Source of the DNA: RGIG3528 sp964653855
Lineage (GTDB): Bacteria; Bacillota; Clostridia; Lachnospirales; Lachnospiraceae
Length of the DNA stretch: 42,230 nt
Assembly: GCA_964653855.1 (NCBI GenBank)
Contig: CAZZFV010000016.1
Location: 1-42,230 of the forward strand
Direction: 5' to 3'
The position numbers were made by a program, and so were the translations under genes. Position 1 is the first letter of the stretch. Each line of letters opens with the position of its first letter. Positions 16,300-25,086 of this stretch are shown in pieces. A model generated the notes under the pieces. The model saw only the letters and a program-made list of their open reading frames with translations, was not told the origin of the DNA and made no database searches.

Positions 16300-17700
16300 T
16301 TAATACGCATTTTTATCGTGTACGCAAAAAATCGTTCTCACCAAAATCGAAATATCAAGCGGCACACTCCAGTTTTCTATATAGTTTATGTCCTGCTCTA
16401 TCCTGCGTGCTATGTTCGTGTCGCCCCTGTATCCCGTAACCTGTGCGAGTCCCGTAAGCCCCGGACGCACTTGATGCTTTACCATGTAGCGGGGAATTTC
16501 CTCCTTAAACTTGTCCACAAAATACGGACGCTCCGGGCGCGGTCCCACAAGGCTCATGTCCCCCCGCAAAATATTAAAAAGCTGCGGAAGTTCGTCAAGG
16601 CTTGTACGCCTAAAAAAAGCACCGGACGCCGTAACACGGGAATCGTTTTCCGTGGTCCACATGTGTTTTTCTTCTTCGGGCTCCGTATCACGCATTGTGC
16701 GAAACTTGTACATGGTGAAATTTTTGCCGTTTTTCCCGACGCGTGTTTGCTTAAATATAACGCTCTTTTCTCCTCCCGCCCGTATTATAATGCAAATTAT
16801 AAGCATGGGGATAAAGAAAATTATAATTAAAATTAAACTTAAAATTATGTCGCCCGTGCGCTTCACAAAACGGTTTCCGGGATAGCTTAGCGGACTTTTT
16901 CTTATATTTATTACGGGGAGCCCGTCCATGTCCTCGATTTCCGCTCCCGACGAAATCATGTTTTGAAAATCGGGCGCAAATTTTATGTGAATCCCGTGCT
17001 TCTCGGTTTCTGTGACTATTTCCTTTAAATCGTTATAATCGGTAACCTTTAGGCAAATAACGATTTCCGTAAAAGAATTATTGTCGAGCACCTCCTTTAA
17101 GTCGGAAACCGCTCCCTTAACGCTCACACCCATATATCTCGTATTTTTTGCCATATTGTCACAAAGTATTCCGCATACTTTGTAACCCCATTCCGGATGA
17201 CGCGAAAGCGCCTCGATATAACGCTCGGTCGTGTAAGAATATCCGATTATCAGCACATTTTTGAGGTGCTTTCCCATTTTGCGGGATTTTTTAAGCGCAA
17301 GCCGCACCAAAAGCCTGTAAATGAGCATCACGCACGTGCTTACGCACGCAAACACAAAGATAAACGCACGCGAAATGTTCACTTCACGGAATATATATAA
17401 TAATGCAAGAAAATATGCCGCTCCGAAAAAGTTTGCGCGCACGGTGCAAAGAATCACGTTGCCGGGTTTAAAATTCTTTTTGGAATTATATAATCCCGAT
17501 ATCAAAAACACGGCCGTATAGCCTATTATAACATAAATCAGATACTTAAGGTAATAATTGAGAGGCAAATACTTTACGCCGTCCGCCGCTCCGATCACAT
17601 CAAAGCGCACAAAATAAGATGCCGCAAAAGATATGACAAGAATTATTATGTCAAGTGCCATATAAAGTTTTGAAAAATAACTTTGATGCGACTTAACCAT
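16300..17700 (-). CDS. Polyprenyl glycosylphosphotransferase (WcaJ-like priming enzyme)
   Basis: This membrane enzyme transfers a sugar-1-phosphate (often glucose or galactose) to undecaprenyl phosphate, the first step of exopolysaccharide or capsule assembly. It has 466 aa from the ATG at 17698-17700 (SD GGAGGG); an in-frame TTG further upstream is less likely. Four or five N-terminal membrane helices (about 15-125) are followed by a CoA-binding-like domain (VLIIGYSYTTERYIEAL). The bacterial sugar transferase domain then has its own membrane segment, KFRTMRD, RRTSLDELPQLFNILRGDMSLVGPRPE and RPGLTGLAQVTG. Its own promoter and an operator-like repeat lie upstream. The sugar donor cannot be read from the sequence. 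Confidence 0.9.
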   Translation of the reverse strand: MVKSHQSYFSKLYMALDIIILVISFAASYFVRFDVIGAADGVKYLPLNYYLKYLIYVIIGYTAVFLISGLYNSKKNFKPGNVILCTVRANFFGAAYFLALLYIFREVNISRAFIFVFACVSTCVMLIYRLLVRLALKKSRKMGKHLKNVLIIGYSYTTERYIEALSRHPEWGYKVCGILCDNMAKNTRYMGVSVKGAVSDLKEVLDNNSFTEIVICLKVTDYNDLKEIVTETEKHGIHIKFAPDFQNMISSGAEIEDMDGLPVINIRKSPLSYPGNRFVKRTGDIILSLILIIIFFIPMLIICIIIRAGGEKSVIFKQTRVGKNGKNFTMYKFRTMRDTEPEEEKHMWTTENDSRVTASGAFFRRTSLDELPQLFNILRGDMSLVGPRPERPYFVDKFKEEIPRYMVKHQVRPGLTGLAQVTGYRGDTNIARRIEQDINYIENWSVPLDISILVRTIFCVHDKNAY

Positions 17701-17728
17701 GCGCCCTCCGGGGAAATTTACGTTCAAA

Positions 17729-17742
17729 CCGGCAACTGCCGG
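17729..17742 (-). other. Small hairpin in the glycosyltransferase leader
   Basis: CCGGCA-AC-TGCCGG forms a 6-bp stem about 30 nt upstream of the start codon. It is too short for a terminator and has no T-run. A role in mRNA stability is possible, or it may be chance. Confidence 0.25.
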
Positions 17743-17785
17743 CTGCGTATTTTACAATATCACGAGAAGTAGAAATCGACTTCCG

Positions 17786-17836
17786 ATAAGTTGTATCATA
17801 ACTTATTATAATACCTTATCGTCGCCAAAATTACAA
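17786..17836 (-). promoter_or_regulatory. Sigma-A promoter with operator-like inverted repeat
   Basis: On the minus strand, -35 TTGTAA (17831-17836), a 17-bp spacer and -10 TATTAT (17808-17813) form a good promoter for the glycosyltransferase. A perfect 7-bp inverted repeat, ATAAGTT-7 nt-AACTTAT (17786-17806), covers the expected start point at about 17801, a typical place for a repressor site. The -35 box is only a few bases beyond the T-run of the htrA terminator. Confidence 0.7.
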
Positions 17837-17841
17837 GAAAA

Positions 17842-17867
17842 ATCCCCAAGGACTGCGCCTTGGGGAT
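17842..17867 (-). terminator. Rho-independent terminator of htrA
   Basis: On the minus strand, ATCCCCAAGG-CGCAGT-CCTTGGGGAT is a 10-bp perfect stem followed directly by TTTTCTT. It lies 26 bp after the htrA stop. Confidence 0.9.
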
Positions 17868-17893
17868 AGGATAGTGTATTTTTCACTGCCGCA

Positions 17894-19628
17894 TCACTTT
17901 TTTGACGAACCGGACCTGTTTGACTGATTCGATTGATTTGACTGATTCGACTGATTTGATTGATTCGACTGATTCGACTGACTTGACCCACTTGACTGGC
18001 TTTGCACAGTGGTGTCGGCAGGCTTCTGCATAAGCGTTACGTCGATTGTCATCTCTGTCCACTTACCGCCCGTCGAACGCTGCAAGGTTACGGAAATCGT
18101 TGTGCCGTACTTGTAGGAATTTACAAGGCTCTTCAATTCTTCGCTTGTTGTGACTTCCTTACCGTTTACGGCCGTAATGATATCGCCCGAATAAATTCCG
18201 GCTTCCGCTGCCGAACCGCCGTCAACAACGCTGTATACATAAACGCCCTCGGGCATTCCGTATAATGACGCAACATCGCTTGAAAGTGTCTTTATGTTGA
18301 TTCCGAGATAGCCCTGATCTTCTTCGGCTATTATTTCACGGCTCATAAGCTCGTCGAGAATGGGTGTTGCGATTGAAATCGGGATTGCAAAGCACATTCC
18401 TTCAACGGTTTCCGAAGAATACTTTGCGCAGTTGATACCGATAACTTCACCGTCAAGGTTGAAGAGAGGTCCGCCGGAGTTGCCTTCGTTGATTGCGGCA
18501 TCCGTCTGAAGAAGTGTAAGTGTAAGGCCTTCATATTCAACTGTTCTGTCCTTTGCGGAAAGATAACCGACCGTGACTGACTGACCGTAGCCCAAAGCAT
18601 TACCGATTGCAACAACCATTTCGCCTACTTCCGCTGTATCGGAGTTACCGAGCTTTGCAACGGTGATTTTCTCAAGTGTATCGCTTGTAAGTTCATCCAT
18701 CGGAACGGAAATGATTGCGAGGTCGTTGTCGGAATCCGTTGCGCGCACGGTTGCCTCAACCTCTGTGTCGTCGCAGAATGTAATCGTAATCTTTGTTGCG
18801 TTTTCAACAACGTGGTTGTTGGTTGCGATAAAGATTTCGGAATCACCGATACCTACGATAAATCCCGAACCGCCGCCCGTCGATGTGTACGACTGTGTGC
18901 GTCCCGTCCACATGTTATAAGAACTTGTAACGTATTCCATGCTTACGGAAACCGAGCAGCTCATGTTTTCTTTTACAACCTGTACAACCTTATCGGATGT
19001 GGTTTCTGCTATACTTGCGGAATCCGATGTTGCGGTATCGGTTGTGCCGGACTGCGTTACCGTTTGTGCGATTTGAATCTTGTTTGCGCCGAGTGTCGTA
19101 ACCGTGTTATCGGCAGCCGAACCGATTTCCGTAACGCCGGCGTCCGAAGCAAGTTTCTTTCCGAGCGTGTTTTCCATGAGAGTGTTTACTCCGAAAAACG
19201 TACCGCCCGCGATAAGTCCGAAGCAAGCCGCAAGTCCCACAAAACGTGCGATCTTTTTAAATACTTTTCTGTTTTTCTTTTTCTTCTCAAATTCCTTGGC
19301 GTGATATGTTGTGTAATAATCGTAATAAGGAGATCCGGAAGACGATTTTTGATTGTTGTCGCCGTAAGTGTTTCCTGTGTATGAATTGTTCTCGAAATTG
19401 GAATTATTTGCGCTGTTTCCCGCGTCACCCGCAAATCCGTTTTCGTTGGTTTCGCTTGTGTTTTCGTTTGTGTTTCCGCTCTGTGCGTTTGCACGAGCTT
19501 CATTTCTGTAATTTGCATCGGTGTATGCCGCATAAGGCGAAGAACCGATTTTTTCGGCCGCCTCCCTGATTTCGTCGTCCGTCATGGGGCGGGATTCGAA
19601 AGAAGTGCTTGCCGTGTTTTCGGCGTTC
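17894..19628 (-). CDS. htrA: Membrane-anchored HtrA/DegP-type serine protease, 5' end in assembly gap
   Basis: Envelope quality-control protease of the trypsin-like/PDZ family. Numbered from the first visible ATG (19583-19585): cytosolic N-tail 1-105 (Asn/Gly/Ser-rich, then a lysine run), membrane anchor about 112-135, protease domain with H258 (TNNHVV), D288 (SDNDLA) and S370 (EGNSGGP), and one PDZ domain about 425-510. The tail (about 525-563) is SNQ tandem repeats. That ATG lacks an SD, and the frame stays open upstream through NAENTASTSFESRP to the N gap at 19629, so the true start is probably inside the gap. A terminator follows the gene. The family trims misfolded or regulatory proteins outside the membrane; the specific substrate is unknown. 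Confidence 0.92.
17912..18000 (-). repeat. In-frame 9-bp tandem repeats encoding SNQ units
   Basis: The end of htrA carries seven or so copies of a 9-bp unit, consensus TCRAATCAR on the coding strand, giving Ser-Asn-Gln repeats. Because the unit is three codons, slippage would change tail length without shifting the frame. Confidence 0.8.
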
Positions 19629-19728
19629 NNNNNNNNNNNNNNNNNNNNNNNNNNNNNNNNNNNNNNNNNNNNNNNNNNNNNNNNNNNNNNNNNNNNNNNN
19701 NNNNNNNNNNNNNNNNNNNNNNNNNNNN
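19629..19728. other. Assembly gap (100 N)
   Basis: A run of exactly 100 N, the conventional placeholder for a scaffold gap of unknown length. The 3' end of the ABC ATPase gene and probably the 5' end of htrA lie inside it, so the adjacency of these two genes is not proven. Extra genes, a promoter or a terminator could be hidden here. Confidence 0.98.
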
Positions 19729-20456
19729 CGTTCCGCCGTCTCTATAGCACTTCCCGAAAATACGATTTTTCCGTGGTCAAGCAAAATCCCGGTCGTGCAA
19801 AGCGATTTAACCTGCGCCGTGTTATGTGACACAAACACAACCGTCGTGTCGTTTTTCATGAGCTCCTTGATTTTTGCCTCGCTTTTTTTGCGAAAAGCCG
19901 CATCTCCCACCGAAAGCACTTCATCAAGTATCAAAATGTCGGGTTCGGTAATCGTCGCAACCGAAAAACCGAGGCGAGCCCTCATTCCGGACGAATAGTT
20001 TTTTACGGGAACCGAAAGGAATTCGTTTAATTCGGAAAAAGCGCAAATTTCGTCAAATTTCTCTTTTATAAACGCTTTGTCAAGCCCCAGCATCGCGCCG
20101 TAAAGCCAAATGTTTTCTTCGCCCGTGTATTGCATGTCGAATCCCGCGCCCAGTTCAAGTAACGGCGCGATTCTGCCCTTTGTTGTGACGCTCCCTTCCG
20201 TCGGCTTTTGAACGCCCGAAATTATTTTGAGGAGGGTCGATTTGCCGGCGCCGTTTTTTCCCATCACGGCAAGGCGTTCACCGCGCTTAACGGTGAGCGA
20301 CACGTCGCTCAGTGCGAGAAACTCCCTGTATTTAAGGTCACGCTTAAAAAACCTAATAACATACTCTTTTAAATTATCAACCTTTTTCTCCGCAAGGCGA
20401 TACTTAACCGTAACATTTTCCGCAATAATTGAATTCTCTTTTGGTTCATTTATCAT
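19729..20456 (-). CDS. Polysaccharide/teichoic-acid type ABC exporter ATPase, 3' end in gap
   Basis: ATP-binding subunit of the Wzt/TagH/RfbE family, which with a small ABC-2 permease exports lipid-linked glycans. 242 aa are visible before the gap. Walker A VMGKNGAGKSTLLKIISG is at about 64-81. The family-typical PLLELGAGFDMQYTGEENIW comes next, then signature NYSSGMRARLGFSVAT, Walker B DILILDEVLSVGDAAF and switch His VVFVSHNTAQ. The visible part is a complete nucleotide-binding domain; any C-terminal substrate domain is lost in the N run. It lies 36 bp downstream of the matching permease. ATG at 20454-20456; AAAGGAAA is about 13 nt upstream, further than usual. Confidence 0.9.
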
Positions 20457-20492
20457 TTTACTACGGATTTCCTTTCGAATTTATCCCATATC

Positions 20493-21269
20493 CTACAAAT
20501 ACAATATAAATTTATCCTGTGTCTTCACAAATGTCACAACACCCACAACGCACGAAACCACCGCAAACACACCGGCATAAACGACGCACCAAAGGTCGAT
20601 TGCGTCTCCGAATATTGCGCTTCTGAACATATCGATGCATGCGTAAACCGGATTAAATTTAAATATCCACGCGTTTTTTTCGGTCACGACGCTGTCCACG
20701 TCATAAAAGATTGCGGACGCATACATGACAATCATCGTCACAATCGTCCAAAGATATTCGAGATCCTTAAAAAATACCGAAATTGCGGATAAAATAAGAC
20801 CGATTCCGAGTGAAACAAAAAGTATCGCTACAAGCGGAATTATCGCATACAAAACACGCACCGTGGGGTAAACATGCCGCACGCACGCAACAACCGCAAG
20901 CACGATAAGAGAAATAAGGAACATTATATAATTTGAAAAAACAGCCGAGACGGGATACATGTATTTCGGAACATATACCTTTTTTATCATTCCCGCATGT
21001 GCACGCACGGATTTTAACGCTTTTTGGGTAGATCCCGAGAAGAACGAGAAAATAAGGCGCCCCGACAAAATATACACGGGGAAATCGCCCGTTCCCTTGC
21101 CAAGGAGCTTTGAAAACACAAGCGTGAGCACAATCATGGTAAGTAACGGCTCAAGAAACGTCCACAAAATCCCGAGTATCGAATTTCGGTATTTTAATTT
21201 TATTTCCTTAACCGTCAGCTGTTTTAAGAGAAATTTGTATTTTTTGAAATTTAAGACAAAACGTTTCAT
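20493..21269 (-). CDS. ABC-2 type polysaccharide export permease (TagG/Wzm-like)
   Basis: 258-aa integral membrane protein with about six helices, partner of the ATPase just downstream. The family N-terminus LLKQLTVKEIKLKYRNSILGILWTFLEP is intact, followed by helices at about 35-55, 60-85, 105-130, 140-165, 170-190 and 225-248. KVYVPKYMYPVSAVFSN is the conserved cytoplasmic loop. Its ATG overlaps the cdaR stop in an ATGA tetranucleotide, so it is translated from the cda operon message. The exported glycan is unknown. The downstream glycosyltransferase (16300-17700) is a natural functional partner. Confidence 0.9.
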   Translation of the reverse strand: MKRFVLNFKKYKFLLKQLTVKEIKLKYRNSILGILWTFLEPLLTMIVLTLVFSKLLGKGTGDFPVYILSGRLIFSFFSGSTQKALKSVRAHAGMIKKVYVPKYMYPVSAVFSNYIMFLISLIVLAVVACVRHVYPTVRVLYAIIPLVAILFVSLGIGLILSAISVFFKDLEYLWTIVTMIVMYASAIFYDVDSVVTEKNAWIFKFNPVYACIDMFRSAIFGDAIDLWCVVYAGVFAVVSCVVGVVTFVKTQDKFILYL

Positions 21270-22408
21270 TGTTTTCCCGTATTAAGCGAGTTTTCGGTGC
21301 TCGAATTATTTTCGGTACTTATATTATTTTCGGCACTTGCGTCGTTTTCGGTACCTGTATTATTTTCCGTACCGGGCGCATTTCCCGTGTCGATATCTCC
21401 GCCGTTATCCTGCGTAATTGTTTCCGGTGCCTCTTCTATTTGTACCGTAATCGCGAGAACGGAATCCTGATCCACAATCTTTAGGCTGCTCAAATTTGCT
21501 TCAACAAGCGACATTATGTCAACGTTGCTTTCGACGTTTGATTTTCTGCCCGTCACATCAACAGAAATATGAAGCGTATCGGGAAGAAGTGCGAGATCCG
21601 CATCCGTTCCCGAAAATACGACTTCGGACGGCTGAAAAATTACATCAGATACCATATAGCCGCTTTCCGGTGTGCCGATTGTGTTTGCATTAAGCATAAC
21701 AAGCTTTGTCTTATAAAACTCAACCGTCACCTGAAGCGTGCCCGCACTGATCGTAAAATTGTCGGCATTCATCACTTCGTCGTTTATGTCATAGATAACG
21801 GGCGTAACCGTCATAATCGTGCGTGTGCTGAGGCGCTCGACATTCACCGTTGCGGCAACATATTGAATTCTGTTTACAAGAGTTTTTGAGCCCGTAACGG
21901 AGATAACGTTGGGGCTTGAAACAATCGTTCCCACAACAAACCCGGATGCGGGATTACCGCTTGTTTCCGTCTTTATCTTAAATTCACGCGTCAAATATTC
22001 TTCGAGACTCAGTTTCATATATTGATTCTGACCGCGAATTATTTCTATGTCACTTTCGTCATAACCCGAAAATGCGATATCGATCGGAACGGTGTCGGTC
22101 ACATAAATCTTTTCGCAATCGGCGGTCGCAACGATATTGTCGCTTGTTATGGAATCGCAAATCGATTTTCTTGCCTTAATCGTAATTTCGATTTCGTTTC
22201 CGTAAACAACGGCAGGCACAAGATCCTTAGATGTTAACGATTCCTGATTCACGATTGTGACCGGAATATCCGAAATCGTGACCGTTTTTATGGGGTCAAG
22301 ATTGTTTACCACAACAATCCAAATAATAAATGCGGAACAAAGAGAAAAAATCTTAAGTCCAAGGTTATTCGATATTTTATTTAAAAAACGTCTTATCTTC
22401 TTTTTCAT
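21266..22408 (-). CDS. cdaR: YbbR-domain protein, CdaR-type regulator of diadenylate cyclase
   Basis: 380 aa. An N-terminal cytosolic stub and one membrane helix (about 15-38: LGLKIFSLCSAFIIWIVVV) precede about four extracellular YbbR repeats, seen as recurring VTISDIPVTIVN, VISVTGSKTLVNRIQYVAATV and VVFSGTDADLALLPDTLHISVDV blocks. The tail (about 345-380) is a Thr/Glu/Asn repeat. CdaR family proteins bind the CdaA membrane domain and tune c-di-AMP synthesis. It starts 21 bp after cdaA. The stop overlaps the exporter permease start (ATGA). The usual next gene, glmM, is absent here. Confidence 0.9.
   Translation of the reverse strand: MKKKIRRFLNKISNNLGLKIFSLCSAFIIWIVVVNNLDPIKTVTISDIPVTIVNQESLTSKDLVPAVVYGNEIEITIKARKSICDSITSDNIVATADCEKIYVTDTVPIDIAFSGYDESDIEIIRGQNQYMKLSLEEYLTREFKIKTETSGNPASGFVVGTIVSSPNVISVTGSKTLVNRIQYVAATVNVERLSTRTIMTVTPVIYDINDEVMNADNFTISAGTLQVTVEFYKTKLVMLNANTIGTPESGYMVSDVIFQPSEVVFSGTDADLALLPDTLHISVDVTGRKSNVESNVDIMSLVEANLSSLKIVDQDSVLAITVQIEEAPETITQDNGGDIDTGNAPGTENNTGTENDASAENNISTENNSSTENSLNTGKQ
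21288..21390 (-). repeat. 18-bp imperfect tandem repeats in the cdaR tail
   Basis: Four to five units related to ATTATTTTCGGTACTTAT (plus strand) encode a six-residue repeat of the form STENNx. The unit length is a multiple of three, so copy number may vary without breaking the frame, giving a variable-length disordered surface tail. Confidence 0.75.
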
Positions 22409-22429
22409 TCGAAATGCCTTTTGTAATTG

Positions 22430-23284
22430 TTATCTTTTAACCGAAAGGTGCTTTTTGCCGTGTTCGTCCTTTTTCTTTATAAGTTCGGTAAGCTTTGTGC
22501 GTAAGAATTCGCCGTCCACGTTGTAAACAAGGCTTCCTTTTTGTGCAAGCGAAACCTTGCCCGTTTCCTCAGACACTATTATCGTAAGGCTATCCGTAAC
22601 CTCACTCACGCCGACAGCCGCTCTGTGACGTGTGCCAAGGTCTTTCGACAGCTTCATGTTGTCGGAAAGCGGAAGATAACACGTTGCCGCCGTCACCCTG
22701 TTTCCGCAAACAATTATGGCTCCGTCGTGAAGAGGCGTGTTGTGCTCAAATATATTTACAAGCAATTGCGACGTAACAACGGCGTCAAGCCTGATTCCCG
22801 TATCTTCGTATTCCTTGAGAGGTGTTTCCTGTTCGATTACGATAAGTGCGCCCGTCTTTGTTTTTGCGAGCTCAAATGCGCCCTTTACAAGCTCGTCAAC
22901 CGTTTTGTCGGAAAATTCCTCACGCGCGCCCTTCGTGTCCGACGCCAAAAAGCCAAACGAAACAACGCTTTTCTGTCCCAGATTTTCGAGTGCTTTTCTG
23001 AGTTCCGGCTGGAACAATATGATAATCGCCGTGATTCCGACGCCTATAGTGTTTGTGATAAGGCATATGATTACTTCAAAATCAAGCAAATATGCGATTC
23101 CCCAAAAAACAAGAATCACAATTATGCCTTTCACGATTACCCATGCGCGCGTGTTTTTTATCCACTTCGAAATGTAATATATGATACAGGAAATAATCAA
23201 AATCTCCACAACGTCAAGAATGCGGATTTTGGGAAACGAGAATATGCTTTTTATGTTTTCTAAGATTATCGTCAAATCGCTCAT
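22430..23284 (-). CDS. cdaA: Diadenylate cyclase CdaA
   Basis: Membrane-bound enzyme that joins two ATP molecules to make the second messenger c-di-AMP, which controls potassium and osmolyte uptake and envelope homeostasis in Firmicutes. 284 aa. Three N-terminal membrane helices (about 25-95) precede the DAC/DisA_N domain. Both catalytic motifs are intact: DGA at 187-189 (TPLHDGAIIV) and GTRHRAA at 217-223. ATG at 23282-23284 follows AGGA. It is preceded by two unknown membrane-protein genes and followed by cdaR and the ABC exporter, all same-strand with short gaps. Confidence 0.96.
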   Translation of the reverse strand: MSDLTIILENIKSIFSFPKIRILDVVEILIISCIIYYISKWIKNTRAWVIVKGIIVILVFWGIAYLLDFEVIICLITNTIGVGITAIIILFQPELRKALENLGQKSVVSFGFLASDTKGAREEFSDKTVDELVKGAFELAKTKTGALIVIEQETPLKEYEDTGIRLDAVVTSQLLVNIFEHNTPLHDGAIIVCGNRVTAATCYLPLSDNMKLSKDLGTRHRAAVGVSEVTDSLTIIVSEETGKVSLAQKGSLVYNVDGEFLRTKLTELIKKKDEHGKKHLSVKR

Positions 23285-23339
23285 TTTGGGTGTCCTGTGT
23301 CAAATTATGGTGAACAGTTACAAGGTTAATCGTTTATGT

Positions 23340-24632
23340 TTACTTGTTATTTTTCGTATCTTTTGTATCGTTTTCCCATTCTTCGTCGTCATCGTCAAGA
23401 ACGGATTTTCCGGACTTTTCTTTTTCGGACTGTTCCGCAATTTCCTGAATGTGGGTCTTTTTTAGTGCCTTCATATGGCTTAAGATTTTATCTATTTGCA
23501 ATTTCTTTATGATCTTGCCGGGGATAGTTTCGTTTTCGGAATTTGCATCCGTATTCGCATTGCCCCGCTTACTTTCCGAATCAGATTCATGTGTTTCCGT
23601 GTCAACACTCCCCGCTTTCGGTTTGCTATTTTCGCCGGTACCGTTTTTAGTTACACTTTCATCAGATTTTTCGGCTTTTTCCGTCTTTTCTGTGTTTTCG
23701 CTTTCCGTAAGCTCATCCGCTTCCGTGGGCTTAAGTTCGCCGAGAACAACACGATCAAGCTTCGGAACCGCCTTTACATAGTAATAATAGTCGTCGTCCT
23801 CAAATTGAACGGATTCGACAGCCGAATAGTCGAGAACCATTCTGAAAAACTGGACAATATAAACACACAGCATCGAAAGCATTGTGCCGAGTATTACATA
23901 GCTTAAACGTATCGACATGAATCCCGCAAGGACGGCATGAAGAATTACCATCATTGCTCCGCCCGCAAAAATCGTGAGCTCAAAGCTGTAGCTGAATTTG
24001 ATTTGGCGAAGAGCCCACATTATGACTATCACAAATGCAAATATCAGCATAACAAAAAACATTTCTTTATTTTCGAATACGCAATCGATATATTTTATGT
24101 AGAGAGCGAGGATATCGTCCATTGAGGACACTTCGCTTCCGACCATTGCACTACGCGCCGCCGCAAAAACATAGTAAGACATGATTCCGACCATAGCCGG
24201 GAAAATTGCGGTGGGAGTTGCCGTCATTCCGAGCAAAAGCGCGATCATGTAGTGTAAGTTGAATCTCATGAGGAGCGGGATCGCAATCACGACATACGCA
24301 AACTTTCCCGAAAATCTTGCCGCAAAGCAATAAAGCACAAGAAGCATCACAAACACGAGAAGCGCCATGATGGGCGAAACCGAAAATATTTCGTATAACG
24401 AAACGATCACAAGCAACGCAATTGTAATTATTTGCGGCACAAGCGCGCCTATAATTCCGAAAATGAGCTTTATCCAGAATTTGTCGAGACTGTCGTTATA
24501 GGGAAGCTCCGCCACAATACGCGAATAAGCCGCAAACGATATTATAAATTTAAACACAAAGCCGATTGCCGTTTGATATTTTTGAAAAATAAGTCTTGCG
24601 GCACGTCTGAATGCCATAAGAGTTGTAAGCAT
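23340..24632 (-). CDS. Polytopic membrane protein with charged C-terminal tail, unknown function
   Basis: I do not recognise a characterised family. 430 aa: about eight hydrophobic helices between residues 20 and 270, with an amphipathic, cationic start (AFRRAARLIFQKYQ). A conserved-looking cytosolic stretch, SVQFEDDDYYYYVKAVPK, lies at about 277-294. A highly charged, Lys/Glu/Ser/Asp-rich, probably disordered tail (about 305-430) contains several Lys-rich helices. Its ATG directly abuts the stop of the 138-aa membrane protein (SD AAAGGAG inside that gene), so the pair is translationally coupled. The stop is 55 bp before cdaA. Position suggests an envelope or c-di-AMP related role; this is inference. 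Confidence 0.8.
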   Translation of the reverse strand: MLTTLMAFRRAARLIFQKYQTAIGFVFKFIISFAAYSRIVAELPYNDSLDKFWIKLIFGIIGALVPQIITIALLVIVSLYEIFSVSPIMALLVFVMLLVLYCFAARFSGKFAYVVIAIPLLMRFNLHYMIALLLGMTATPTAIFPAMVGIMSYYVFAAARSAMVGSEVSSMDDILALYIKYIDCVFENKEMFFVMLIFAFVIVIMWALRQIKFSYSFELTIFAGGAMMVILHAVLAGFMSIRLSYVILGTMLSMLCVYIVQFFRMVLDYSAVESVQFEDDDYYYYVKAVPKLDRVVLGELKPTEADELTESENTEKTEKAEKSDESVTKNGTGENSKPKAGSVDTETHESDSESKRGNANTDANSENETIPGKIIKKLQIDKILSHMKALKKTHIQEIAEQSEKEKSGKSVLDDDDEEWENDTKDTKNNK

Positions 24633-25049
24633 TTATTGTTTTCTCCTTTTGGCGGAAGAATTTTCTTCGTTGTATATGGTTCTGAGTTTTTTGAGCATGT
24701 TGAAGTATTTTGAAAAACGGTGCCGTGAGCCCGCGAGCTTTAACATTCCGTGCACAAGCCCCGCCATCGAATAAACGGTGAGAAGCAAAACATAAAGCCC
24801 CACAAGCTGTTTTATTATGAGCGCGTAGTCAAGATTTATCGCGTTTTGAATGATATATTCCAATTTGTATACCACTCTCATGCCGGCAATAAGCACAAAG
24901 CCGATCGTGACCGCAACGAATGTCTTTAGGAAATTGTTGCGCAAATAATCCCGCCTGAAATAATTGTTTATTTTCAGGTCTTCTTTTCCTTCACCTTTTT
25001 CATATATCGCAAGTTTCGTCATTATACGAACTTTTCTGTTGTTTATCAT
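24633..25049 (-). CDS. Small two-helix membrane protein, unknown function
   Basis: 138 aa; not a family I can name. After a cationic N-terminus (INNYFRRDYLRNNFLKTF) come two hydrophobic helices, about 43-62 and 83-105, then a basic C-terminus (KYFNMLKKL...SSAKRRKQ). The start at ATG 25047-25049 is supported by GGAG at 7-nt spacing and by a promoter about 40 bp further up. It is the first gene of the cda operon and is coupled to the 430-aa membrane protein, which suggests the two products work together. Confidence 0.75.
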   Translation of the reverse strand: MINNRKVRIMTKLAIYEKGEGKEDLKINNYFRRDYLRNNFLKTFVAVTIGFVLIAGMRVVYKLEYIIQNAINLDYALIIKQLVGLYVLLLTVYSMAGLVHGMLKLAGSRHRFSKYFNMLKKLRTIYNEENSSAKRRKQ

Positions 25050-25086
25050 ATGTTATCTCCGCTATATAGCCACTAAACCACCTTTT

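Noticed and set aside
17912..18000. CRISPR-like repeat array
   Set aside because: 9-bp in-frame coding repeats with no spacers; part of htrA.
22541..23263. 240-codon plus-strand frame opposite cdaA
   Set aside because: Antisense to intact cdaA with both catalytic motifs; no SD.
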